From Candidatus Melainabacteria bacterium (GTDB lineage: Bacteria; Actinomycetota; Actinomycetes; Mycobacteriales; Pseudonocardiaceae), in NCBI GenBank assembly GCA_903970565.1, contig CAJCJE010000097.1, positions 1 to 6,674 of the forward strand: a stretch of 6,674 bases of DNA. Reading direction: 5' to 3'. Position numbers and translations under genes: made by a program. How positions within the stretch are numbered: position 1 is the stretch's first letter; each line of letters opens with the position of its first letter. The notes under the pieces are model-generated. The model was given only the letters and a program-made list of their open reading frames with translations, was not told where the DNA came from and made no database searches. Of the stretch, positions 1 to 5,904 are shown piece by piece.

Positions 1-31
1 CCTGGTCATGCTGGCCGAGGGCCGACCCTGG

Positions 32-463
32 CTACCCGTAACTCACTGACCACTGCCCAGCGACCTGACCAGTTACCCCTCCGTTAGTGGTTTGCCCGCT
101 GGTCGCGGCGAGCCAGGTGGGTGTGGGCATCAACCTCCTATAGGCCGGGAGCAGCTTCACGGGTGACCGGTAGATCGCGTTCGGCTTCAAGAGTGACGCC
201 GATGTCACATCAGGCGATACTGGGAATGTCCCAGTATCGCCTGACAGATTTTTTTTTGAATTTGAGAAGGGGGGTGAATCCACCTCCCCTGACACTTTTT
301 TCAAGGCTCCTGCCCACCAAGCAGCCCCACCAGCGAAAACAGTGGTAAGGATCAACCACACGAGCTGTAGCACGGTCGGGGTCGACGACCAGCCGGCCAG
401 AGCTGCGGTCGCCGCGACAAGGGCAGCCAGCAGTCCAGCAACGGGAGCTGGTGGTCGCGGCAT
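32..463 (-). CDS. Small membrane protein, holin-like N-terminus, doubtful C-terminal half
   Basis: From ATG 463 the frame runs 143 residues to TAG at 32-34. Residues 8-25 and 31-54 are two hydrophobic segments separated by a short turn (SSTPT), followed by Lys-Lys, a layout seen in small holins and other phage membrane proteins. A stop three codons before the ATG limits the start choice. The SD is poor: AGGAA lies 17 bases away, and its good spacing is to an out-of-frame ATG at 471. From about residue 57 onward composition changes: codons become AT-rich, and the frame translates straight through two plus-strand hairpin terminators (210-301). That half has no recognisable protein character. 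It may be a truncated gene extended by chance, or the gene may have joined foreign sequence. A lysis role is plausible from the helices and position after tail genes but is not shown. Confidence 0.5.
   Translation of the reverse strand: MPRPPAPVAGLLAALVAATAALAGWSSTPTVLQLVWLILTTVFAGGAAWWAGALKKVSGEVDSPPFSNSKKNLSGDTGTFPVSPDVTSASLLKPNAIYRSPVKLLPAYRRLMPTPTWLAATSGQTTNGGVTGQVAGQWSVSYG
210..257 (+). terminator. Rho-independent terminator, 16-bp perfect hairpin (plus strand)
   Basis: Arms TCAGGCGATACTGGGA (210-225) and TCCCAGTATCGCCTGA (229-244) pair perfectly around a 3-base ATG loop. CAGA and nine T (249-257) follow on the plus strand. There is no T-tract on the minus strand side, so it should stop rightward transcription. 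The 4-base gap before the T-tract is slightly unusual. Confidence 0.72.
268..301 (+). terminator. Second, tandem terminator-like hairpin (plus strand)
   Basis: AGGGGGGTG (268-276) pairs with CACCTCCCCT (281-290) around AATC, nine base pairs with one bulged T at 285. GACAC and six T (296-301) follow. Both hairpins end in CCTGACA before their T-tracts. Together they suggest a backup arrangement for a rightward unit. Confidence 0.55.
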
Positions 464-503
464 GGTGGCATTCTACGTGGTTCCTAATGCCGGCACCGCG
501 CGC

Positions 504-1031
504 CTACGGGCCGAGGAGCAACGTGATCTGGAGGATGAGGCTCTCCGAGGTGTTCACGGTCAAGACCGGGCTGAACGCCCAGTGATCGATCATTGACCCG
601 GACCCGGAGACCGCGGTGGCGTTGGCGAACGCACCAGCCTCGGTCACCGTCCAGGGCACGGGCGGTTGCGGGAAGTAGAACAGCCAGGTTGCTTGCCCGG
701 CCACCAGTCCGGTCGCGGGTGATGCCGCGCCCGCGCCGACGACCTGCCGGCCGAGTTCGGCGAACAACGTCGTGTCGGATTTGGCGGGGGTACCGGTGCC
801 GGAGCCGACGGCTCCGTAGAGCGGGGTCAGGTAGGTCGGGTTCTGCACGCCCAAGTTGGCGGCCTGGTCCTCGATACCGGCCCAGACCAGGGCGCTGGCC
901 AGCGCGCCGTAGCCCGTCGTGCAGACCACGTTGTCGCCGGCCCGTTCGTCGACAACCGCGCCATCGGGACCGAGGACCGTCGCGGTGAGCCGACCGTGGA
1001 CCGGCACGAGAGCGGGTCGGGTCAGCTCCAT
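504..1031 (-). CDS. Tail fibre/appendage-type structural protein, 175 residues
   Basis: The start is ATG 1031, supported by GGGGAA 7 bases upstream (1039-1044) and overlap with the preceding stop; 24 more residues are open upstream to 1103 but are Arg/His-rich and look non-coding. The protein is Gly, Thr and Ala-rich and beta-like. Its middle has DNVVCTTGYGALASALVW then LYGAVGSGTGTPAKSDTTLFAELGR. The C-terminal half carries TWLFYFPQPPVPWTVTEAGAF and SMIDHWAFSPVLTVNTSESL. This set of phrases is one I associate with tail appendage proteins of actinobacterial and other siphophages, possibly a small tail-tip or fibre-base subunit. There is no catalytic motif. It ends with TAG at 504-506. Function at the level of receptor binding is not shown by the sequence. 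Confidence 0.72.
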   Translation of the reverse strand: MELTRPALVPVHGRLTATVLGPDGAVVDERAGDNVVCTTGYGALASALVWAGIEDQAANLGVQNPTYLTPLYGAVGSGTGTPAKSDTTLFAELGRQVVGAGAASPATGLVAGQATWLFYFPQPPVPWTVTEAGAFANATAVSGSGSMIDHWAFSPVLTVNTSESLILQITLLLGP

Positions 1032-1237
1032 ACGGTCGTTCCCCAGGTCCCGTTGTCCCAGGTGGCGGGTGGCTCGATCGTCGCGGTGGCGGGGTCGGTG
1101 CACAGTACGGTCTCGTCCACTTCTTCGACCAGGCCCAGGCCGGGCGTGGTTGCGCCGTTCGGGCTGATGGCGCCGATCTGGTCGTTGAGCGCTCCGAGGA
1201 CGTCGACCAGGGTGTAGGGCCGGTTGACTCCGGGCAT
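1022..1237 (-). CDS. Small phage tail-region protein of unknown function, 71 residues
   Basis: I do not recognise a family. The protein begins MPGVNRPYTLVDVLGALNDQIG, a probable short helix, continues through a Thr/Pro/Gly-rich middle with an acidic patch (LVEEVDETVL), and ends in an aromatic segment WDNGTWGTTVW. There is one Cys and no membrane segment or signal peptide. The start is secure because of the SD 5 bases upstream and because no other in-frame start fits. It sits between the hub and the appendage-type gene and overlaps the latter by 10 bases (TGA at 1022-1024, next ATG at 1029-1031), so the two are probably translationally coupled. A structural role at the tail tip or as a partner of the next protein is inference from position only. 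Confidence 0.75.
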   Translation of the reverse strand: MPGVNRPYTLVDVLGALNDQIGAISPNGATTPGLGLVEEVDETVLCTDPATATIEPPATWDNGTWGTTVWS

Positions 1238-1247
1238 CGGCTCTCCC
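1235..1247 (-). promoter_or_regulatory. Ribosome-binding site and ATG start of the 71-residue gene
   Basis: GGGAG (1243-1247) directly follows the hub TGA stop. A 5-base spacer AGCCG leads to ATG at 1235-1237. This is the conventional counterpart of the three unusual start regions upstream in the operon. Confidence 0.75.
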
Positions 1248-2552
1248 TCAGATTCGGACGGCTTGGATCTGCATCTGCCGGTAGCCGCCGTTGGTGAATT
1301 GGATTCGGTTCTGTACCACCAGGAATGTGTCGTTGAGGCCCCACGCGTAGCCGTTCTGGGTGTCGGGAACCCACTGGTTGGCCAGGGTGAAGGTCTGGCC
1401 GGCCCGGACCCATCCGAGGAAGTCGGGCGAGGTGTTGAAGGTGATGCGCTCGACGGCGAAGGAGTACTCGACGCGTTCGCGTTGGGCTCTGGCCAGGGCC
1501 ATGGATGCGGTGGTGAGCGAGGAGTCGGAGATGTATTCGCCGAAGATGCCGCCGTTGGGTCCGGCGTAGGTTTGCTGCGATGCCCGGTCGTTGACCTGGG
1601 CGATGATGGGGATCGAGTAGTTGTACCAGAACTGCAAGACCGTTCCGCGTGCCGGCGCGGAGTCCGCGGTGAGGAACCACGCGCCGTTGTTGTTCTCCTG
1701 TGCGTACCAGCTCGCGGTGCCGTCGGGTGGCTCGCCGGGTGAGAGTTGGGTGACCTGGACGACCCGGTTGTTCACGCGCAACGACTGGACTCCGGCGAAG
1801 GTGTACCGCAGCGGCCAGGCCATCGTCACGCCGTCACCGCCGAACACATCGGTCGGTGGTCCTTCGAGGAACGCATAGATCGTCTGGCTCGCACCCTGAA
1901 CCAGGATTCTGTTGTGGACGGTGGTCCCGTCCCACTCATAGCCGTACTGTTCGTCGAGCGCGATGTGGCCTTCGGCCGTCGAGCCGGCCACCGTGGGACT
2001 GGTCGTGAACGTCACGCCGCTGTTGATGGCGGTCGAGGAGTCGTAGAAGTGCAGCTCCAGGTTCTCGTCGACGTACCACCCGTACGGGGTGACCTGGGAG
2101 GCCAGGCTCGCCAGCAGCCGCCAGGCCGAGGACAGGCTCTGATAGGGCACGCCCACCGAGGGCAGGACGACGGCCGGGGCGACGTACCCGCCCTGTGACA
2201 CCGGGCGCGCGGTGATGCCGCAGTTGGCCTGTTGCGTCAACGACACCACGATGGCATCGGCGGTGTAGCCGTTGAAGTCCGGGCCGTAGACCGGCGTGGA
2301 GTTGTCGGCGTAGAAGGTGAAGTCGGTGCATTTCAGCTGCCACTCGTTGCGGTTCGGCCCGGTGGTCAACAGGATCGGATCGTTCACCACTCCGGCGAAG
2401 AGCGTCTGGCCCAGGATGTTGTCGTAGAGGAAGATCTGGCTCATCACCTGGATCACGAAGTGCGGTGTGCCCACGAACTCGTCCACCAGGGGGATGGTGG
2501 CGGTGTCCCCCTGGCGGCCGAAGTTCTGTTGGATCTCGAACTGGTTGGCCAC
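1248..2552 (-). CDS. Minor tail protein, baseplate hub-like
   Basis: From GTG 2552 to TGA 1248-1250 the protein has 434 residues. The frame is coding-like for a further 29 codons upstream, with 27 of 29 third positions G/C and the sequence VARPSLKVTIIAPGGQPVDY, up to an ATC at 2637-2639; the full protein would be about 463 residues. It is beta-rich. Residues 30-60 (HFVIQVMSQIFLYD, GQTLFAGVV) resemble the first domain of gp27/gpD-type hubs. Residues 138-170 have a helix followed by GWYVDENLELHFYD, a pattern typical of hub second domains. Residues 345-385 have a helix then GWVRAGQTFTL. These features and the position right after the tape measure suggest the trimeric tail-tip hub, but this is by pattern only. 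No lytic or peptidase motif is visible. Ten bases separate it from the next gene. Confidence 0.72.
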   Translation of the reverse strand: MANQFEIQQNFGRQGDTATIPLVDEFVGTPHFVIQVMSQIFLYDNILGQTLFAGVVNDPILLTTGPNRNEWQLKCTDFTFYADNSTPVYGPDFNGYTADAIVVSLTQQANCGITARPVSQGGYVAPAVVLPSVGVPYQSLSSAWRLLASLASQVTPYGWYVDENLELHFYDSSTAINSGVTFTTSPTVAGSTAEGHIALDEQYGYEWDGTTVHNRILVQGASQTIYAFLEGPPTDVFGGDGVTMAWPLRYTFAGVQSLRVNNRVVQVTQLSPGEPPDGTASWYAQENNNGAWFLTADSAPARGTVLQFWYNYSIPIIAQVNDRASQQTYAGPNGGIFGEYISDSSLTTASMALARAQRERVEYSFAVERITFNTSPDFLGWVRAGQTFTLANQWVPDTQNGYAWGLNDTFLVVQNRIQFTNGGYRQMQIQAVRI

Positions 2553-2636
2553 GCCGTCCCAGGCGAAGTTGCTGCTGTAGTCGACGGGTTGCCCGCCGGG
2601 TGCGATGATCGTGACCTTCAGGCTCGGCCGCGCGAC

Positions 2637-2651
2637 GATCGGCTCACCGCC
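2637..2651 (-). promoter_or_regulatory. Ribosome-binding site of the hub gene, facing an ATC codon
   Basis: Right after the tape measure TAA the minus strand reads GGCGGTGAGCCG ATC GTC GCG CGG. The GGTGAGCCGATC block differs little from the GGGAGAGCCGATG that starts the 71-residue gene downstream, where the last triplet is a true ATG. The ATC therefore sits where a start is expected. GTC immediately after it is an alternative. Confidence 0.5.
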
Positions 2652-5255
2652 TTACCCATGGATGTATCGCCCGCCTTGGGCCAGCATGTACTTCGCCACG
2701 TACTGGCCGGACTTGTCGGCCAACTGTTGGATCGACTGGTCGTTCATGACCTGGTTGCCGGTGAAGGTGATCTGGTTGATGATGTTCCCGCCGCCGGCCA
2801 TGGCGTTGCCGGCGGAGAGCCCGCCGGAGAGGTTCATCCCGACCTGTGTACTGGTCACGGCCTGCTGGCCGAGCTTCGTCGCGGCCTGGTTGATCACGCC
2901 CTGGTGGGCGAGCATGCCCTGGGCGATGCCCTCGGGGATGTAGCGGCCGACTTCCTCCGCCATGACCTGCGACGGGGAGAAGATCGACAGGACGTTCTTG
3001 AAGGCACCGACGATGCTGTTGCCCAGGTTCTTGATCTGACCCATCAGCCAGCTGGCCGCGTTCTGAATGCCTTTCCAGATGCCGGAAATGATGTCGGCAC
3101 CGATCTGGATAAAGCCCTCGACGGCGTCCTTGAACCAGCCGACGACGCCGCTGAAGATGTCCTTGAGGCCCTGCCAGACTTCGCTCCAATTGCCGGTGAA
3201 GACGCCCTTGAAGAATTCAATGATGCCTTTGAAGATCTCCAGGAAGTCACCGGCGATGTTCTTGATCGTGTTGACGGCGGCGGTGAACACCTTGGGTAGT
3301 TCGGACATCGGTCCCTGGATCAGCTGGAGCAGAAGCTGGATGATCAGGGAGACCGGTGGGATAAGGAGCTGGAGAATCCCGGCGGCCAGCTTGACGATCC
3401 ACGCGAGAACCGGCGCCAGCGTGCTCACCAGCTGCGCGAAGTCGCTGATCATGGGCGCGAGCAGCGGCAGGATCGGGGCGAGAGCGCCGACCAACTGCCC
3501 GACGACCGGGATCAGCGGTGTGATGATCGCGATCAACGCCTTGAGCACGGCGTTCGCCAGTTGCGTGATCGGCGGAATGAGTGGCTGGATCGCCTTGAGT
3601 AGCGGGGCCAGGGCGGCGCCGATCAGCTGGATGATGACGGTGAGGATCTGGCCAAGGACCGGCCATAGTGGATTGAGCGAGCTGATCAGGCTGGTCACGA
3701 AGGGAACCAGCTGCATGATCACGCGGCCGAGCGCGTTCATCGCGGGCATCAGCCCGGACAGGATGGGCGGGATGATGGCCAGGGCCGCGTTGAGCAGCAG
3801 CAGGAGCGCGTTGCTCACCGGGGCGAGCGCGGTCAGCAGCTGGCCGACGATCGGCAGCAGCAGTTGCAGGGTCGACCCGAAGATCTCCAAGCCCCGCGCG
3901 CCCTGGCCGAAGTTCAGCGACTGCATCATGGCGACGAGGCCGTGCGCGACGGACTCCAACATCGACCAGAACGCGTTGACCACGGGCAGCAGCTGGCGCA
4001 TCATCGGCGCGAAGCCGTTGACCAGGATCGCCACGAACTGGCCCATGCCCTGGGCCGCCGAGACGATCATCGGCCCCATCGCCGAGAACGCTTCCCGGAA
4101 CGCCGGTCCGAGTGAGGTCATCACCGTGGCGAAGCCCTTGGCCGCCTGGTCCAGGACCGGCTTGAGCTTGTCGAACGCGTTCGCGATCGGGGTCACGACC
4201 GTCAGCTCCACCTGCTGCCAGGCGGTGAGCTTCTGCCCGGACGCGGTGAGCTTGTCCAGGCTGTCCTTGACCGAGGACGCCCCGGCGCCCAGCGCCAGGA
4301 AGAACGCCGGCACCCCCAACGCGAGCAGGCCGGAGACCGGGCCGGCGAGTGCGGCGATGGCACCGACGATCAACTGAAGGCGTTGGAACAGATAGCTACT
4401 GGACCCGCCGGCCTCGTTGCTCGCCTCGGTTTCCTCGTCCAGCGAGCCGATCAGCTGGCGCACCTTGACCTCGGAGGTGCCCAGGGCCGTGGCCAGGGTC
4501 CGGTGCGCCGCCGACAGCTCCTCGGTGTCCTCGGCCGCGGTCTTGAGAGTGTGCCAGTCGACGCCGACGAGCTTCAGCGCGGCGAGCGTGGACTTGTCCA
4601 GACCCCGTGACACCCGCTCTGCCGAGGTGTTCGTGTCCTCCAGGGCGCGGCCGACGCCGCCGGTCGCCTCGGTGAGCTTCTCGGCCTCGTCGGTGCTGGC
4701 CTGCTGCTGGCCGCCGAGGTGCTCCAGTGCCTGCTCGTTGAGGGCGATGGCCTCCTGGGCGGCGGCGGTCTCGGCGGCGAGCTGCTCTTCCTCGTCCTTG
4801 AGGTCGGCCATCGCGGCACGGACGCGCTCCGCCTCGGTCGCGGCCGTCGGCAACTCGTCGTCCAGGTCGATGAAGTCCTGGTGGGCCAGGGCCGTGGGCG
4901 AGTGCAGGTTCTCGACCTGTTGGCGCAGGTAGTCCATCTGCGCCGCGAGATCCTCGGCGTGGCTTGTCGCCCCGGACAGCTCCCCGGAGAAGCTCTCGAA
5001 CTCCTCGCTCGCGTCCGCGATGGCGTCCGTGCCGAGGTCACCGGAGAGGCGTTGGAACTCCTCGTCGGCGTCCCTCAGCTCGCCGGAGAAGCCCTGGAAC
5101 TCCTCCTCGATCGTGTCCGCCGCGCCTTCGCCCTCGGCCATGGCCGCGTTCGCCGCGTCGACGGCGGCGGCGTACTCCTCGACCGCGCGGCGAGCGTCGT
5201 CGATCTTGGCCGACGCGTTGTCTTCGGCTTCCAGTCGCAGCAGAAGGGTTGCCAC
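2652..5255 (-). CDS. Tail tape measure protein
   Basis: The tape measure spans the tail lumen, sets tail length and is ejected ahead of the DNA. From GTG 5255 it has 867 residues and is the longest gene of the window. Residues 1-245 are Ala/Glu/Asp-rich coiled coil with three copies of an EEF(Q/E)xxSG(E/D)L motif at 51-60, 65-74 and 84-93. Residues 285-330 are hydrophobic. Residues 460-650 form a long hydrophobic stretch with degenerate 21-22-residue repeats. Residues 680-760 carry the GNWSEVWQGLKDIFSG and GFIQIGADIISGIWKG patterns common in phage tape measures, followed by SPSQVMAEEVGRYIPEGIAQG, a typical C-terminal signature. No peptidase or lysozyme motif was seen. GTG 5255 lacks good SD spacing; a GTC at 5268-5270 lies 7 bases after GGGGAG and would give 872 residues starting as (M)AFDDVATLLLRLEA. 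Confidence 0.95.
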   Translation of the reverse strand: MATLLLRLEAEDNASAKIDDARRAVEEYAAAVDAANAAMAEGEGAADTIEEEFQGFSGELRDADEEFQRLSGDLGTDAIADASEEFESFSGELSGATSHAEDLAAQMDYLRQQVENLHSPTALAHQDFIDLDDELPTAATEAERVRAAMADLKDEEEQLAAETAAAQEAIALNEQALEHLGGQQQASTDEAEKLTEATGGVGRALEDTNTSAERVSRGLDKSTLAALKLVGVDWHTLKTAAEDTEELSAAHRTLATALGTSEVKVRQLIGSLDEETEASNEAGGSSSYLFQRLQLIVGAIAALAGPVSGLLALGVPAFFLALGAGASSVKDSLDKLTASGQKLTAWQQVELTVVTPIANAFDKLKPVLDQAAKGFATVMTSLGPAFREAFSAMGPMIVSAAQGMGQFVAILVNGFAPMMRQLLPVVNAFWSMLESVAHGLVAMMQSLNFGQGARGLEIFGSTLQLLLPIVGQLLTALAPVSNALLLLLNAALAIIPPILSGLMPAMNALGRVIMQLVPFVTSLISSLNPLWPVLGQILTVIIQLIGAALAPLLKAIQPLIPPITQLANAVLKALIAIITPLIPVVGQLVGALAPILPLLAPMISDFAQLVSTLAPVLAWIVKLAAGILQLLIPPVSLIIQLLLQLIQGPMSELPKVFTAAVNTIKNIAGDFLEIFKGIIEFFKGVFTGNWSEVWQGLKDIFSGVVGWFKDAVEGFIQIGADIISGIWKGIQNAASWLMGQIKNLGNSIVGAFKNVLSIFSPSQVMAEEVGRYIPEGIAQGMLAHQGVINQAATKLGQQAVTSTQVGMNLSGGLSAGNAMAGGGNIINQITFTGNQVMNDQSIQQLADKSGQYVAKYMLAQGGRYIHG
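3369..3710 (-). repeat. Degenerate 21-22-residue repeats in the tape measure core
   Basis: Residues 516-536, 544-565, 566-587, 588-608 and 609-629 are units of 21 or 22 residues. Most begin with Leu-X, carry a Pro near the middle and end in Gln (for example LANAVLKALIAIITPLIPVVGQ without its ends). Seven residues separate the first two units. Tape measures often grow or shrink by such units; the repeat is divergent at protein level. Confidence 0.6.
4977..5105 (-). repeat. Triplicated EEF-SG-L motif in the tape measure N-terminus
   Basis: Three copies of EEFQGFSGEL, EEFQRLSGDL and EEFESFSGEL lie at tape measure residues 51-60, 65-74 and 84-93. The DNA is also close, each copy beginning GAGGAGTTC and carrying CTCCGG, which suggests internal duplication rather than convergence. 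Spacing is 14 then 19 residues. Confidence 0.7.
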
Positions 5256-5267
5256 GTCATCGAATGC

Positions 5268-5283
5268 GACCGAATCACTCCCC
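5268..5283 (-). promoter_or_regulatory. Ribosome-binding site of the tape measure gene, facing a GTC codon
   Basis: GGGGAG (5278-5283) begins within the last base of the chaperone TAG stop. It is followed by the 7-base spacer TGATTCG and then GTC GCA TTC GAT GAC GTG in the tape-measure frame. The layout repeats that before the chaperone gene. The nearest ATG (5258-5260) is out of frame. The in-frame GTG at 5255 lies 22 bases beyond the SD. Confidence 0.55.
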
Positions 5284-5862
5284 TAGTGCCTGCTGTGAGC
5301 GGCGGCTTCTTCACGGTCGAGGACGCGGATGATGTCCAGGTAGTCCCGGACTTCCTTCCAGGGGCGCTCCTCCAGGGATTTACCAGGTATCCCCAGCCGC
5401 TTCCAGAAGGTCGTCTCCAGCAAAAACTTCTGCAACATCGGTGGCCCCGGCGTCGTCCAGCCCGGCCTCGTCGCCGCCAGCAGCGCCATCGCGAAAGTCA
5501 CGCCGCTCGGCCGGGTCGTCCGCGTTCAGCTCATCGACGCGTCCGAGGATCTGCTTGAAGACCTTCTCGGGCAGCCGGGCGATGTTGCGCCGCTTCGCGG
5601 AGTCGGGCGTGAGCTGCCAGATCGACCCGTCCTTCTCGTCGAGGTTCCAGTCCACGATGGACGCGGCGACCTTCTCGAACCGGTAGGCGTCGGTGTCCGG
5701 GTTGACCACGGCCTGGGTCTTGCCCTTGGCGTCCATCACGCCGCGCACCTTGTGCAGGTGCTTGTCCGCGGCTTCGGCTTCGTTGTGCAGCAGGCACTTC
5801 TTGACCTCGACGAAGTATTCCTCGCCGGCATCGTTGTGCACGCCCAGCGGGATACGTTCCAC
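5283..5862 (-). CDS. Tail assembly chaperone, +1 frameshifted long (GT-like) product
   Basis: A second frame, ending with TAG at 5283-5285, overlaps the chaperone and lies in the +1 frame relative to it. Joining them at the TTT-C site (5493-5496) gives 123 zero-frame residues plus 69 shifted residues, 192 in all from GTG 5862 (201 from the ATA at 5889). The shifted part reads well as protein: AMALLAATRPGWTTP, then LLETTFWKRLG, then a helical charged end with WKEVRDYLDIIRVL. Its first 37 codons have 32 G/C third positions, against 22 of 37 in the competing frame. In known siphophages the long GT form recruits the tape measure through its T domain. Independent initiation at the GTG at 5499-5501 is possible, but only a weak GAG precedes it. 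The tape measure follows in the same frame after 12 bases. Confidence 0.72.
5380..5862 (-). CDS. Tail assembly chaperone, short (G-like) product
   Basis: This zero-frame protein is 160 residues from GTG at 5862 to TAA at 5380-5382. It is probably the short chaperone that binds the tape measure protein during tail assembly. It is charged and soluble, with ERIPLGVHNDAGEEYFVEVKK near the start and an Asp/Glu-rich end after residue 110. Its place between tube and tape measure genes is the strongest evidence for its role. GTG 5862 has no ribosome-binding site. Coding-like sequence (IAFEDIYSG) continues nine codons upstream to an ATA at 5887-5889 placed 7 bases after GGGAG, which would give 169 residues. 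Codons after the TTT at 5494-5496 drop to about 59% GC at position 3 (22 of 37), against 25 of 29 just before, so the last 37 residues look like a poorly conserved tail read only by ribosomes that do not shift. Confidence 0.8.
   Translation of the reverse strand: MERIPLGVHNDAGEEYFVEVKKCLLHNEAEAADKHLHKVRGVMDAKGKTQAVVNPDTDAYRFEKVAASIVDWNLDEKDGSIWQLTPDSAKRRNIARLPEKVFKQILGRVDELNADDPAERRDFRDGAAGGDEAGLDDAGATDVAEVFAGDDLLEAAGDTW
5493..5496 (-). other. Candidate +1 ribosomal frameshift site (TTT C)
   Basis: In the zero frame the codons are GAC TTT CGC. Slipping one base forward lets the Phe tRNA re-pair from TTT to TTC, which it reads equally well, with an Arg CGC codon waiting in the A site. The GC-rich third-position signal leaves the zero frame and appears in the +1 frame at this point. 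No strong upstream Shine-Dalgarno-like stimulator or stable downstream hairpin was evident by eye. Confidence 0.55.
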
Positions 5863-5886
5863 GCCAGAGTAAATGTCTTCAAACGC

Positions 5887-5901
5887 TATCGAATCACTCC
5901 C
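5887..5901 (-). promoter_or_regulatory. Ribosome-binding site of the chaperone gene, facing an ATA codon
   Basis: On the minus strand GGGAG is followed by TGATTCG (7 bases) and then ATA GCG TTT GAA GAC in the chaperone frame. This is ideal spacing for initiation at ATA. The conventional GTG at 5862 lies 28 bases further on with no Shine-Dalgarno sequence of its own. A GTG inside the site opens only a three-codon frame (GTG ATT CGA TAG). The 12-base block GGGAGTGATTCG recurs exactly before the tape measure gene. Confidence 0.55.
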
Positions 5902-5904
5902 GGA

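Noticed and set aside
38..76. Repeated CTGACCA (46-52, 65-71) flanked by GTAACT and AGTTAC
   Set aside because: Short and imperfect; could be an operator or att core but nothing nearby (integrase, repressor) supports it.
128..139. AGGAGG with ATG 3 bases downstream on the minus strand, opening a 32-residue frame to position 32
   Set aside because: Spacing is too short for a good start, codon use is weak, and it lies in frame inside the doubtful end of the membrane protein.
1..300. Possible tRNA or CRISPR in the left non-tail segment
   Set aside because: No TTCGAATCC-like T-arm, cloverleaf or regularly spaced repeats were found by reading both strands.
484..1680. Minus-strand 398-codon frame overlapping three annotated genes
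   Set aside because: Arg/His/Pro-rich shadow frame; the overlapped genes have better starts, composition and recognisable sequence.
2232..3299. Plus-strand open frame of 355 codons across the tape measure/hub junction
   Set aside because: Asp/Val/His-rich composition typical of an antisense shadow in high-GC DNA, with no ribosome-binding site.
3067..4377. Long plus-strand open frame (436 codons) opposite the tape measure
   Set aside because: It mirrors the repetitive GC-rich tape measure codons, its protein is Ser/Ala/Arg-rich without domain character, and the opposite strand has clear tape measure motifs.
5414..5424. GTT TTT G run in the chaperone overlap as a classical -1 slippery site
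   Set aside because: A -1 slip leads to the wrong frame; the extension is in the +1 frame, and third-position GC places the switch further upstream.
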